Source: Niallia sp. NCCP-28 | GTDB taxonomy: Bacteria > Bacillota > Bacilli > Bacillales > Cytobacillaceae | DNA length: 64,000 nucleotides | Reading direction: 5' to 3' | Assembly: GCF_023168165.1 (NCBI RefSeq) | Contig: NZ_BQYJ01000010.1 | Location: 1 to 64,000 of the forward strand | In this document: piece by piece, positions 54,284 to 63,418 of the stretch | How the letters are laid out: each line of letters opens with the position of its first letter | How positions within the stretch are numbered: the stretch's first letter is position 1 | The notes under the pieces: generated by a model | What the model saw: only the letters and a program-made list of their open reading frames with translations | What the model was told of the DNA's origin: nothing | Databases searched by the model: none | Translations under genes and position numbers: made by a program

Positions 54284-55162
54284 TTAATCATTAAGATAGT
54301 TTTTAATTTTATATTTTTCCTTTTTCTCTGTTAACCATGTGCTGTATTCTGTTTGAAGTTTTGATTCTAATAAAGCCTCTTTGATTTCTGCTTTATGATC
54401 CTCTAATTTAGCTGCTTTTGCATCTTTATGGCCTGTCACTTTAATAATATGGTAACCATAATCTGTTTTTACTGGATCACTGATTTCATCAGCTTTCATA
54501 GAGAAAGCTGCTTTTTCAAATTCTTCAGCCATTTGTCCTGAAGCGAAATAGCCAAGCTCACCACCATTTTCTTTTGTTGCTGTATCAGTAGAATACTCTT
54601 TGGCAAGCTTTGCAAAGTCTCCACCTTCATCTAATTTTTTCTTCACTTCTTTAGCTGTTTTTTCATCTTCAACTAAAATATGGCTTGCTTCCACTTGTTC
54701 TGCTTGGTCGTAATTCGCTTTATTTTCTTTAAAATATGCTTGGATTTCATCATCCGTAATTTTAATGCTTGGTTCTAATAATTTTTTTATTTTCAAGTAA
54801 CGAACCATTTGCTCTTCAATATCTGCTTTTGAAGCGTTATTAGTTTCTAAAGCAGAATTAAATGTTTCTTCGCCTCCATAAGACTCGATCAGCTTATCCA
54901 TTTCAGCTTTCTTTTCTTTATCTGTTACCTTAATATTTTCCTTGTCTGCTTCAAGGTCAACGATTTTATCTGCAATTAGAGAATCAAGAATAGTAGAGCC
55001 ATATTGAGTATTTAGAGCTTTATTCAATTCACTTTTTGAGATTTTTTCTCCATCTACAGTTGCAGCTGTATTATTTTTTTGAACTAAAACTACTGCCACT
55101 ACAATTAGGGCAATTAAAACAGCGCCTAAAATTGAAAATAATATCTTTTTATTTTTTTTCAT
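54284..55162 (-). CDS. prsA: Foldase PrsA-like peptidyl-prolyl isomerase, membrane-anchored
   Basis: A 292-residue extracytoplasmic foldase. A parvulin domain (about 155-245: ASHILVEDEKTAKEVKKKLDEG, GELGYFASGQMAEEFEKAAF, YGYHIIKVTGH) sits between helical SurA-like N and C segments. It assists folding of secreted proteins at the membrane. Odd: the N-terminus ILFSILGAVLIALIVVAVVLV has no lipobox cysteine, unlike standard PrsA lipoproteins, so it is probably held by a transmembrane helix. Confidence 0.9.
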   Translation of the reverse strand: MKKNKKILFSILGAVLIALIVVAVVLVQKNNTAATVDGEKISKSELNKALNTQYGSTILDSLIADKIVDLEADKENIKVTDKEKKAEMDKLIESYGGEETFNSALETNNASKADIEEQMVRYLKIKKLLEPSIKITDDEIQAYFKENKANYDQAEQVEASHILVEDEKTAKEVKKKLDEGGDFAKLAKEYSTDTATKENGGELGYFASGQMAEEFEKAAFSMKADEISDPVKTDYGYHIIKVTGHKDAKAAKLEDHKAEIKEALLESKLQTEYSTWLTEKKEKYKIKNYLND

Positions 55163-55343
55163 TTCTAATCCTTTCTGATGCTCTTTTTATTTGTTGATAG
55201 TTCCTATTATCATTAACTTGCCAGTCCAACAAGGACACATAAGAATTTTACCATAAATTTATGACTAAACTATTAACAAATTATTTTTTTTGCAAATTTA
55301 TTTCCCATAAAGAAGGAAATAAGGAGAAATCGTTTTACACATA

Positions 55344-55375
55344 CTAATCAGATGGCTATATAGCCATCTGATTAG
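55344..55375. repeat. Perfect 32-bp palindrome after htrA
   Basis: CTAATCAGATGGCTAT and its exact complement with no loop, 12 nt downstream of the htrA stop. No T run follows on either strand, so it is a weak candidate for a classical terminator. Confidence 0.75.
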
Positions 55376-55386
55376 TGGATGAATAG

Positions 55387-56901
55387 TTAATTACTAGCCG
55401 TTGTATTGCTAGTCAGCTTTATTTTAGCGGTTTTTAGGCTGCCTTCATGATAATATTTTATCGTTACCGTATCCCCAATTTCCACTTTGGTATATAGATA
55501 TTTTCTTAAGTCAGAAGATCCTTCCAAGTTTTTATCATTTATTGAAACAATCACATCTTGTACTTGCAGACCTGCTTTTGCAGCTGCAGAGTTAGAATCG
55601 ATATTCGTCACCATTACCCCTTTTGTTACATTATTAGGCAAATCTTGCAAATACATACGTGGAACTTCTTCTAAACTAGCTAAACCTACTCCTAAATAAG
55701 GACGCTCTACTTTTCCTTTTTCAATAATTTCATTTACAATTGGAAGCAAATCATTACTTGGAATAGCAAATCCTAATCCTTCTACGCCATCTTCAGAAAT
55801 TTTCAAACTATTAATTCCAACAACTTGACCCGAAGAATTAATTAAAGCACCACCGCTGTTCCCGGGGTTAATAGCCGCATCTGTTTGAATGACATTAAAA
55901 TCCCAGTCTCCTGCTGAAGTAGTAACAGAAATGCTTCTATCAACAGCACTTACAATTCCTTGTGTAACAGTTCTTGATAAATCTAAACCTAATGGATTGC
56001 CAATTGCCCAAACTTGATCTCCAGGTCTTAATGTAGAAGAGTCTCCAAAATTAATTGTATCTGTTGCATATTTGGCATCGATTCTTACGACAGCAAGATC
56101 TGTTAAAGCATCTGCTCCAATTAATTTCCCTTCTGTTTTATCTCCATTATAAAGAGATATTTCTAAACTGTTTGCTCCTTCTATTACATGATTATTTGTT
56201 GCTATATACGCATACTTAGAATCCTTTTTAAAAATAATTCCAGAACCTGATCCACTTTCTACATCCTCACCAGAACTTTGAGAAAATTGACTTGTTTGCT
56301 GCTGCAAATTAACGATGCCCACTATTGCTTTGGAAGAATTCTCGACCATATCAGCAATTGAAGTAGATGCACTTTCAGAAGAAGCTGCAGCTGAAGTGGT
56401 TTCTGCTTTAATTCCGCTTGTTGCATTGCTGCTATTTTCAACTTTTTTTGTTAAGCTTTCCACCTGTTCTTGCATTTTATCATATTTCTCATTATATATA
56501 TCTGTATATGGAATTGTAAAAAAGGTTAATGCCGAACCTAGAACTCCAGCTGCAAGCAATGAAAAAACACCTTTTAATTTTGTTTTTTTTGCTGTGTTCT
56601 TTTGTTGGTATTTTGTCCGATGCCCCTCCTCTTCCTCTCGGGATGCTGCTATCATTTCTTCTGCTTGTCCCCTATCGCTTACTAAGTTGTCCTGAAAAGT
56701 CTTTATTTCTTTTTCACTTGACTCCTCTTCTTGCAATTGATTCTCCACTATTCCTATGCTTCTATCTGTTTCCCCATTATTCTCTATGTATAGTGGATGC
56801 TCCTCCTTTCTATTTGCTTCACTATTTTCTCCGTTCATGTCTATGTTATTTCTATTTTTTGACAAATCTTTATTTGTTTCATCTTTTTCCCATTCGTTCA
56901 T
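55387..56901 (-). CDS. HtrA-type membrane serine protease
   Basis: A 504-residue protease of extracytoplasmic quality control. An acidic cytoplasmic N-terminal region (1-108) is followed by one transmembrane helix (about 110-130), a coiled segment, the trypsin-like domain with triad H238 (ATNNHVIEG), D268 (ALTDLAVV) and S349 (NPGNSGGAL), and a PDZ domain (about 400-495). B. subtilis has three such paralogues (HtrA, HtrB, YyxA); which one this is cannot be set. It lies beside a YclJK-type two-component system. Confidence 0.92.
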   Translation of the reverse strand: MNEWEKDETNKDLSKNRNNIDMNGENSEANRKEEHPLYIENNGETDRSIGIVENQLQEEESSEKEIKTFQDNLVSDRGQAEEMIAASREEEEGHRTKYQQKNTAKKTKLKGVFSLLAAGVLGSALTFFTIPYTDIYNEKYDKMQEQVESLTKKVENSSNATSGIKAETTSAAASSESASTSIADMVENSSKAIVGIVNLQQQTSQFSQSSGEDVESGSGSGIIFKKDSKYAYIATNNHVIEGANSLEISLYNGDKTEGKLIGADALTDLAVVRIDAKYATDTINFGDSSTLRPGDQVWAIGNPLGLDLSRTVTQGIVSAVDRSISVTTSAGDWDFNVIQTDAAINPGNSGGALINSSGQVVGINSLKISEDGVEGLGFAIPSNDLLPIVNEIIEKGKVERPYLGVGLASLEEVPRMYLQDLPNNVTKGVMVTNIDSNSAAAKAGLQVQDVIVSINDKNLEGSSDLRKYLYTKVEIGDTVTIKYYHEGSLKTAKIKLTSNTTASN

Positions 56902-57097
56902 GAGATATTCCTCCTTATTTATATATCATGCTATATCTTAACAATCATTTTAAATGGCTGTGGTTTGTTGCATCCATGTTGTCAATTGCTTTATATTCAC
57001 ATAATAACCATTAGTTATGAATAAATTATTAACAAACTTTGAAAAGTCATAGAAATAATAAAGACCAATCTAAGAAATTGCATCTATTTTCTCCCTA

Positions 57098-57140
57098 TAA
57101 AAAACTCTTTTCCTTTGTTTCTCAATAAAAAGGAAAAGAG
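57098..57140 (-). terminator. Terminator of the yclJK-type operon
   Basis: On the minus strand, CTCTTTTCCTTT pairs with AAAGGAAAAGAG and is followed by TTTTTT. It separates the two-component genes from htrA. Confidence 0.9.
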
Positions 57141-57153
57141 CTGGTATCCGATA

Positions 57154-58560
57154 CTATTTATTTTTAGGAAAGGTAATCGTAAATTTAGTTCCTTCTCCTT
57201 TTTCACTGGCTACTTTAATCTCTCCTTCATGGAATTGCACTAGCTGTTTGACAATAGATAAACCTAAACCGAACTCGCCATATGGCGTATTAGTGCGTGA
57301 AATATCCGCCTTATAAAATCTTTTCCAAATATTTTCTATTTCGGCTGCTTCCATTCCAATGCCTGTATCCTCAATCTCGATAACTGTTTTTTCTTCGTTC
57401 TCATAACCACGGAGCCATATTGATCCATTCTCTGTGAATTGAATGCTATTTTTGGTAATATTAATGATAATTTGGATTAATCGATCATAGTCAGCAAATA
57501 TCATGATATCCTCTTTTACATCAATATGGATTTTCACCCTTTTCTCCTCTGCTTGTGTATAAAGCTGCTCTTGAATAATCTCTAATACTTCTTGCAGTTG
57601 AATATTTTCCTTCATTAACACCACTTGATTAGAACGAATTTTATCATAATCTAAATTTTCATTTACCAAACGAATAAGCCTCTTTGCTTCCTTGCTTACT
57701 AATCGCAGTCCTCTTTCCTTTTCCACTTCTGGAATCATATTATTTGTTAAGCCTTCAATTACACCGCTTATAGTAGTTAATGGTGTTCGCAATTCATGAG
57801 ACACATCTGACATAAATTGCCTTCTTCTATTTTCTAATGCATCTATCGCCTCTTTTGATTCCTTTAAATTATCTACCATGCTATTAAAATCGTTGGCAAG
57901 TTCTCCAATTTCATCAAAATTAGAGGATGGTACTTTTACATCGTAGTTGCCGACCGCAACAGCACTTGTGGCTTCTTGGAGTTTTTTTATGCGCTTTACA
58001 TGAATTTGAGATAGCAAAAAGCTTAAAAGCAGGGCTACTCCAAAAGCAAAAAACACCGTATACACTAAGTAGCGATTAATTTGACTGATCATTTCTCTAG
58101 AACCGCTTAATGGTGATGTCAACACAATGCCGCCAGCTACTTCTCCATTCACTTTATAGGGAATGGCAACCAATGTCACTTCCTTATTGCTGCGGTATGT
58201 ACTACGTTTAATTACAGTACCTTTTCCGTCTCGAATTTTATTCCATTCTGAATTGGTGATAGAAATTTCTCCGCCAATATTCACTAGCTTATTTTGTTTC
58301 GTATCAAATAGCCCAAAACTTATTCCTCTTGCTCCCAAAACATTTGCATAATTATAAAGAGTATTTTCACCAGGATTTAGCACAGACGTATTTTGCAGAT
58401 CATCTAGTATGTTTACCCCATACTCAAGTAGCTCTTGCCCTTTTAATGTGAGAACAATTTTTTCCACATAATGGGTAAAAACAAGACTTACCACTAAAAA
58501 GGCAACAATTATAACACTAATATGGCTAATTAATTGCTGATAAATATATTTAATTCTCAT
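57154..58560 (-). CDS. yclK: Sensor histidine kinase YclK-like
   Basis: A 468-residue membrane kinase. Two transmembrane helices (about 12-35 and 160-182) enclose an extracytoplasmic sensor domain. A HAMP linker (about 185-235), the H box FMSDVSHELRTPLTTISG, the N box ITKNSIQFTENG and the G boxes IEDTGIGM and GEFGLGLSIVK follow. It phosphorylates the adjacent response regulator, which it overlaps by 11 nt. The signal is unknown. Confidence 0.9.
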   Translation of the reverse strand: MRIKYIYQQLISHISVIIVAFLVVSLVFTHYVEKIVLTLKGQELLEYGVNILDDLQNTSVLNPGENTLYNYANVLGARGISFGLFDTKQNKLVNIGGEISITNSEWNKIRDGKGTVIKRSTYRSNKEVTLVAIPYKVNGEVAGGIVLTSPLSGSREMISQINRYLVYTVFFAFGVALLLSFLLSQIHVKRIKKLQEATSAVAVGNYDVKVPSSNFDEIGELANDFNSMVDNLKESKEAIDALENRRRQFMSDVSHELRTPLTTISGVIEGLTNNMIPEVEKERGLRLVSKEAKRLIRLVNENLDYDKIRSNQVVLMKENIQLQEVLEIIQEQLYTQAEEKRVKIHIDVKEDIMIFADYDRLIQIIINITKNSIQFTENGSIWLRGYENEEKTVIEIEDTGIGMEAAEIENIWKRFYKADISRTNTPYGEFGLGLSIVKQLVQFHEGEIKVASEKGEGTKFTITFPKNK

Positions 58561-59245
58561 TCGCTACCACCGTTTCGTCAAATTTATATCCAATCCCCCA
58601 AATTGTATGGAAAAATGGTTGGTTATCACGGCCGATTTTCCTTCTTAATCTCTTAATATGCACATCAACGGTTCGATCATCTCCATAATACTGAAATCCC
58701 CATACTTGATCCAATATCTGCTCCCTAGTAAATACCTGTTTCGGGTACTGCACAAAAAAGGAAAGTATATCAAATTCTTTTGGTGTCAGATTTGAAATTA
58801 GTTTGCCGTGAATAAATACTTCCCGTGTTTCTTTATTAACTTCTACAATATCTGCACCACTTACTGCTTTTTCTCCATTTTTTGTCTGAAAACGTCGCGT
58901 TATTGCTTTCATTCTTGCTGTTAAAGCAAGAGGACTAAATGGTTTTGTTACATAGTCATCTGCACCCATTTCCAAACCAAGCACTTGATCAGATTCAGAA
59001 TCTTTTGCCGTCAACATGATAATCGGTATTTGTTTATTTTTTTCCCTTATTTTCCTACATACAGTTATACCATCCATTCCCGGCAGCATCCAATCAAGAA
59101 CTATCAAATCATAAGGGTGGAATAAAAACTCTTGATATCCGTCTAAACCATTATGAATAAATTTGCCTTCAAAATTTTCTTTTGCAAAAAACATATCAAG
59201 CATGGAGCAAACACTTTCATTATCTTCTATCACTAAAACTTTCAT
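58550..59245 (-). CDS. yclJ: OmpR-family response regulator YclJ-like
   Basis: A 231-residue regulator. The receiver domain has the phospho-acceptor in DLIVLDWMLPGMDG and the lysine in YVTKPFSPL; the C-terminal winged helix carries LTPKEFDILSFFVQYPKQVFTREQILDQVWGFQYYGDDRTVDVHIKRLRRK (described in part). The opening MKVLVIEDNESVCSMLDMFF resembles B. subtilis YclJ. It is the first gene of the pair. Confidence 0.9.
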   Translation of the reverse strand: MKVLVIEDNESVCSMLDMFFAKENFEGKFIHNGLDGYQEFLFHPYDLIVLDWMLPGMDGITVCRKIREKNKQIPIIMLTAKDSESDQVLGLEMGADDYVTKPFSPLALTARMKAITRRFQTKNGEKAVSGADIVEVNKETREVFIHGKLISNLTPKEFDILSFFVQYPKQVFTREQILDQVWGFQYYGDDRTVDVHIKRLRRKIGRDNQPFFHTIWGIGYKFDETVVANEN

Positions 59246-59449
59246 ATTTGCACCTCTTCTTTATCTAGCTATATTTCCTATCATTTAACCTATTTTTTTG
59301 AGGTTTGACAATGCATTTTGTTTATATTTAAATCATTATTAATGGAACAGAAACAATTTGTTCATAAAATAATCTATTCCCTTACTTTTGTTCTTATTGT
59401 TGTCATAATTTTAAAAAGCCTATTTGCTTAAACAAGGAGCATAAACAAA

Positions 59450-59911
59450 ATGATTATAAAATTGAAACAGTATGCAATAGAAACAGCAAAAGAGATAATA
59501 GCTGTTCAAACCGCTGCATATCTAGTGGAGGCAGATATAATTAACTATAAAAATTTGCCTCCTTTAAAGGAAAATTTTTATGATATTATGAATGTGGATG
59601 AAGTTTTTCTTGGCATCTATCAAAATGAGAGATTAGGAGCACTATTATCTTACAGTGAAACAGACAGTTCGATTGAAATATGTCGTCTTGTTGTTCTCCC
59701 TTCATTATTTGGCAACGGTTTTGCTTCCAAATTGCTTGTCTCTCTGTTAAATTCTACTTCAAAGCATTGCTTTGTACATACTGCTGCTAAAAATGTTCCT
59801 GCTATTCAACTATACAAAAAATTTGGATTCACTATCAAAAAAACGTTTAAAGTCGAAGATAAATTAGAAATCGTTAAATTAGAAAAAGAAAAATCTGTCC
59901 ACAGTTCGTGA
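59450..59911 (+). CDS. GNAT family N-acetyltransferase
   Basis: A 153-residue acetyltransferase. The acetyl-CoA loop is RLVVLPSLFGNGFASKLLVSLL, a GxGxA-like motif in modified form (GNGFAS), and the C-terminal AAKNVPAIQLYKKFGFTIKKTF is the usual strand-helix of GNAT enzymes. The substrate is unknown. It is a lone plus-strand gene; its stop lies inside the following hairpin terminator. Confidence 0.88.
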   Translation: MIIKLKQYAIETAKEIIAVQTAAYLVEADIINYKNLPPLKENFYDIMNVDEVFLGIYQNERLGALLSYSETDSSIEICRLVVLPSLFGNGFASKLLVSLLNSTSKHCFVHTAAKNVPAIQLYKKFGFTIKKTFKVEDKLEIVKLEKEKSVHSS

Positions 59912-59926
59912 ACAGATTTTTCTTTT
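59886..59926. terminator. Bidirectional terminator between GNAT and fructokinase genes
   Basis: AAAATCTGT pairs with ACAGATTTT, with A-rich and T-rich tails on either side. It overlaps the GNAT stop codon. Confidence 0.82.
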
Positions 59927-59930
59927 TAAC

Positions 59931-60830
59931 TTACTGTACAGCGGATGCCTTACTTTCTTGCCATTCTTTTTCCGCTAAAAGGAGGGCACCTGTAATTCCT
60001 GCATTATCGCCAAGACCAGGTTTTACAATATAGTCTTTTATATTGGAAGATATTTCTTCAAAGGATAAATATCCGTTCAATAGTTCTTGCAAATACTTAT
60101 AAATAAAGGTTATTACATGGGTTTGGTTCATCACACCGCCGCCTAGAATAATTTTTTTAGGAGACAACACTAAGATATACTGCATTAAACTTTGTGCAAT
60201 ATAAAACCCCTCCATATCCCAAACCTCTTCTTTATCACTAAGCTCAATCGCTTTTTTCCCCCACCGTTCTTCAATTGCGGGTCCTGCTGCAAGTCCTTCT
60301 AAACAATCAGCATGATAAGGGCATCTTCCTTTATAACTATCGTTTGGATGGCGTCTTACCAAAATATGCCCCATTTCTGGGTGGGTTAACCCTTGCAGCA
60401 GCTCTCCATTTATATAGGCCCCTGCCCCGATGCCAGTGCCAACTGTTATATATAAACAATTATCTACCCCTTTAGCAGCTCCTAGCATGGCTTCTCCTAA
60501 TGCTGCTACATTAACATCTGTATTAAATCCTACCGGTATAGAAAAGGTATCCTTAACTGTTTGTAAAAGCGGATAATCTTTCCATGCTGTTTTTGGTGTT
60601 GTTGTAATATTTCCATATGTATTGCTTTGTTTATCTACATCTATCGGTCCAAAAGATCCTATGCCAATCGCTTCCACCACATGCTGCTGGAAAAAAGCAA
60701 TTACCTTAGGCATCGTTTCTTCTGGTGTTGTTGTTGGAATAGAAATCCTTTCTTTTATTTCTCCATCAACTGTTCCTACTGCACAAACAAATTTAGTTCC
60801 TCCGGCTTCTATTGCTCCAAATAACGACAT
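59931..60830 (-). CDS. ROK-family fructokinase
   Basis: A 299-residue sugar kinase. The N-terminal phosphate motif is GAIEAGGTKFVCAVG, the catalytic aspartate is in GFNTDVNVAALGE, and YITVGTGIGAGAYING binds nucleotide. A zinc site typical of ROK enzymes follows: H and C residues in GHILVRRHPND and GRCPYHADCLEG. The family of GmuE/YdhR-type fructokinases fits. No sugar transporter is adjacent, so the pathway is not fixed. Confidence 0.92.
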   Translation of the reverse strand: MSLFGAIEAGGTKFVCAVGTVDGEIKERISIPTTTPEETMPKVIAFFQQHVVEAIGIGSFGPIDVDKQSNTYGNITTTPKTAWKDYPLLQTVKDTFSIPVGFNTDVNVAALGEAMLGAAKGVDNCLYITVGTGIGAGAYINGELLQGLTHPEMGHILVRRHPNDSYKGRCPYHADCLEGLAAGPAIEERWGKKAIELSDKEEVWDMEGFYIAQSLMQYILVLSPKKIILGGGVMNQTHVITFIYKYLQELLNGYLSFEEISSNIKDYIVKPGLGDNAGITGALLLAEKEWQESKASAVQ

Positions 60831-60985
60831 CTATACCGCTCCCTTGTTATTTCATTTATACAACGCTTACACTCACTATATTAAATCCACTCAAAAAAGT
60901 ATATATTTATTTTTTATTTGTCTAGTTTTTATAATAATGTTAGATATAATCATTTTTATTTCAAGGAATCGAAAAGTCGCTCACT

Positions 60986-61975
60986 TTATTGGGCATCAGC
61001 GGGAAAGATAATGCCAGTTTTCCTCCGCACCTCTTCCATTACCTCCATGACGGTCAATGATACATCAAAAGAATTAACAGATGATTCTATTTTGCCAGCT
61101 TGAATTAAATCAATAAATTCCTTTGCTTCATAATACATCGCTTCTGCTTTTTGCGGCTGTGTTATGTCCTCCTTTTGTCCATTTCGATACTGAATTTCTA
61201 CCTTTTGCGGCGTATTCATTTGATCTAATAATATATTTCCACCTTCTCCTTGTATTTCTGAAGGAACATAAGAGTTAGTAATTTTAGAGTACATGATAAC
61301 AACATCCATATCATCATAAGACATAATAATGCTTCCTTCTCCATCGACACCAGTCTCTAATAAATAACTAGAAGCCGTAACAGCATTTGGTTTGCCAAAT
61401 AAAACAACCATTGGATAAATGCAATAAACTCCTATATCCATTAAGGCACCATTTGAAAACTCCGGCTTAAAAGCGTTTAGTACATTGCCTTCTTTATAAG
61501 CATCATAACGAGAAGAATATTGACAATAACTTGCAAATGCACGGCGAACCTTTCCAATCATATGTATGTTATTTTGAATGGTTTGAAAATTAGGAAGCAA
61601 GGTTGTTTTTAATGCTTCCATAAACAGAACCTGATTCTCCTTTGCAGCAGCGATTACTTTTTTGACTTCCCTTACATTAGATGCCATTGCCTTTTCACAA
61701 AGCACATGCTTTTGATTATTAAGGAATAGAATCGATTGCTCTGCGTGCAAAGAGTTAGGGCTAGCAATATATACAGCATCTAAGCAATCACTTTCTGCCA
61801 TTGTTTTCAAATCTGTAAAAATATGCTCAACTCCATACTTCTCTGCAAAGATTTCTCCTTTTTCTATTGTTCGTGAATAAACAGCAGTTAAGGAAAATTC
61901 CTCTATTTGCTGTGCAGCTTCAATAAAAGATTCTGTTATCCAATTTGTTCCAATCACACCAAAACGTACTTTCAT
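60986..61975 (-). CDS. Gfo/Idh/MocA family NAD(P)-dependent oxidoreductase
   Basis: A 329-residue dehydrogenase. The Rossmann start is VRFGVIGTNWITESFIEAA, followed by DCLDAVYIASPNSLHAEQSILFLNNQKHVLCEKAMASN, with the family lysine in CEKAMA. The C-terminal alpha/beta domain binds substrate (YGALMDIGVYC in the NGALMDIGVYCIYP form). The substrate is probably a sugar derivative but cannot be named. It lies upstream of the fructokinase in the same direction. Confidence 0.9.
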   Translation of the reverse strand: MKVRFGVIGTNWITESFIEAAQQIEEFSLTAVYSRTIEKGEIFAEKYGVEHIFTDLKTMAESDCLDAVYIASPNSLHAEQSILFLNNQKHVLCEKAMASNVREVKKVIAAAKENQVLFMEALKTTLLPNFQTIQNNIHMIGKVRRAFASYCQYSSRYDAYKEGNVLNAFKPEFSNGALMDIGVYCIYPMVVLFGKPNAVTASSYLLETGVDGEGSIIMSYDDMDVVIMYSKITNSYVPSEIQGEGGNILLDQMNTPQKVEIQYRNGQKEDITQPQKAEAMYYEAKEFIDLIQAGKIESSVNSFDVSLTVMEVMEEVRRKTGIIFPADAQ

Positions 61976-62081
61976 TTTTATCCCCCATATTCAAATTTTA
62001 TATTTTATTTATTGACTGCTCCCCTTTTATTTTGTCTTCTTTATGACAAAATTGCAATATCCACCCCTTCACCTTTCCACT

Positions 62082-62128
62082 AAAAAAGGGATTCCTTAAA
62101 TCGCTGAACGCTTATAAGGAACCCCTTT
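62082..62128 (-). terminator. Terminator of the yclQ-like gene
   Basis: On the minus strand, GGGGTTCCTTA pairs with TAAGGAATCCC (one mismatch), followed by TTTTTT. It lies close to the stop codon of the binding protein. Confidence 0.87.
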
Positions 62129-62141
62129 CTTTATTATGCAA

Positions 62142-63089
62142 TTATTGAATAGCTGCTTCTACTTCCTTGATCATTTCCGCTGTAGAAACTAGACCTCCAC
62201 CAGACAAATACCAGTAATTTGGATCTAAATAAATAATATGGTCGTTTTTAGCAGCATCCGTTCCATTTACTAATTTATTATCAAGAACCTTCTCCGCTGA
62301 AGATTTGCCGCCTACCGCAGCCCCTCTATCTACTACAAATAAATATTGAGGATTTTTTTCTGCCACATATTCAAATGATACACTTTGTCCATGTGTTGAA
62401 GCTTCAATGTTCTCATCAGCAGCAGCTAGTCCAAACACATCATGAATAATGCCAAATCTTGACTTTGATCCATATGCACTTAAGCTCCCATCATTAACTA
62501 AAACTACTAATGACTTGCCATCTAATGTTTTTGCTTTTTCATTAATGTTAGCGATTGACTCATCAATTTTTGCTAATTCTTCTGTTACTTCTTGTTTTTT
62601 ATCAAAGATATCGCCAACAATGTTCATATTATTTTTAAAAGATTCTACGTAGTTATTGCTGTCTACTGCTACATAAACAGTGGGAGCAATTTTGCTTAAC
62701 TCTTCATATGCATCTGATTGTCTTCCAGAAATAAAAATAACTTCTGGCGCTAATTCACTAATTGCTTCAAAATCAGGCTCCTTTAGGCCACCTACATTTT
62801 TATATTTCGTATCTTTATACTTTGATAAGTACTCCGGAACATTTTTTTGAGGAACACCTGTTACTTCTACACCTAATTTGTCTAATGTATCTAAAATACC
62901 AAAATCAAACACAACGACATTTTTTGGATTCACTTTGACTTTTGCTTCTCCCAATTCATGTTTAACCGTTACTTCAGTTGGTTTATTTGCCGTTTCTTTC
63001 GGCTCTGAACTAGTTGCAGCATCTTTTCCACATGCCGCTAGAATTGCTAAAACCATAGCTAAAAATATAATAGATAATTTTTTTTTCAA
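62142..63089 (-). CDS. yclQ: Siderophore-binding lipoprotein YclQ-like
   Basis: A 315-residue iron-siderophore-binding lipoprotein. The signal peptide ends in a lipobox LAILAAC. The mature protein has the FatB/YclQ pattern: VVVFDFGILDTLDKLGVEVTGVPQ, FEAISELAPEVIFISGRQ, NYWYLSGGGL. In B. subtilis, YclQ binds petrobactin for YclNOP. The apparent GTG start (63098) lies directly against AGGA; the TTG at 63089 has 8-nt spacing and gives MKKKLSII, so it is chosen. No Fur box was found just upstream. Confidence 0.9.
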   Translation of the reverse strand: MKKKLSIIFLAMVLAILAACGKDAATSSEPKETANKPTEVTVKHELGEAKVKVNPKNVVVFDFGILDTLDKLGVEVTGVPQKNVPEYLSKYKDTKYKNVGGLKEPDFEAISELAPEVIFISGRQSDAYEELSKIAPTVYVAVDSNNYVESFKNNMNIVGDIFDKKQEVTEELAKIDESIANINEKAKTLDGKSLVVLVNDGSLSAYGSKSRFGIIHDVFGLAAADENIEASTHGQSVSFEYVAEKNPQYLFVVDRGAAVGGKSSAEKVLDNKLVNGTDAAKNDHIIYLDPNYWYLSGGGLVSTAEMIKEVEAAIQ

Positions 63090-63098
63090 TTTTGACAC

Positions 63099-63418
63099 TC
63101 CTAATGAAATTATTTATATTATTTAAATTGATTTCATTGCAAAGAAACACAGAATATCCTATGATTAGGTATTATGAAATAGTGTTAATTTAGATATTTT
63201 GCAGAATGTCTAAATTAACTTTGCTATCTCTATCTAATGGTAGTGTTATTATGACAATCGCACAGTCTAACTTTTTGCTTATTTCAGATTTACCAATATA
63301 ATTTCTTTAAATCTGAAATAAGGTAAAAGTTTTTTCTATAACAGCACTGCCTCCTTTCTTGGATGTATCGCTACCATCAGCTGCCTTCATTTAGCAAATC
63401 AACTAATATACAAAATTA
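63099..63418. other. Non-coding interval with two hairpins between yclP and yclQ
   Basis: About 320 bp between an upstream ATPase gene and the binding-protein gene on the same strand. Two perfect inverted repeats occur: 63278-63291 with 63309-63322 (14 bp) and 63184-63194 with 63209-63219 (11 bp). Neither is followed by a T run on the minus strand. They may process or stabilise the mRNA. Confidence 0.6.

Noticed and set aside
56315-56941. Several overlapping plus-strand frames opposite htrA
   Set aside because: They are antisense shadows of htrA, which has full protease motifs and a coherent frame.
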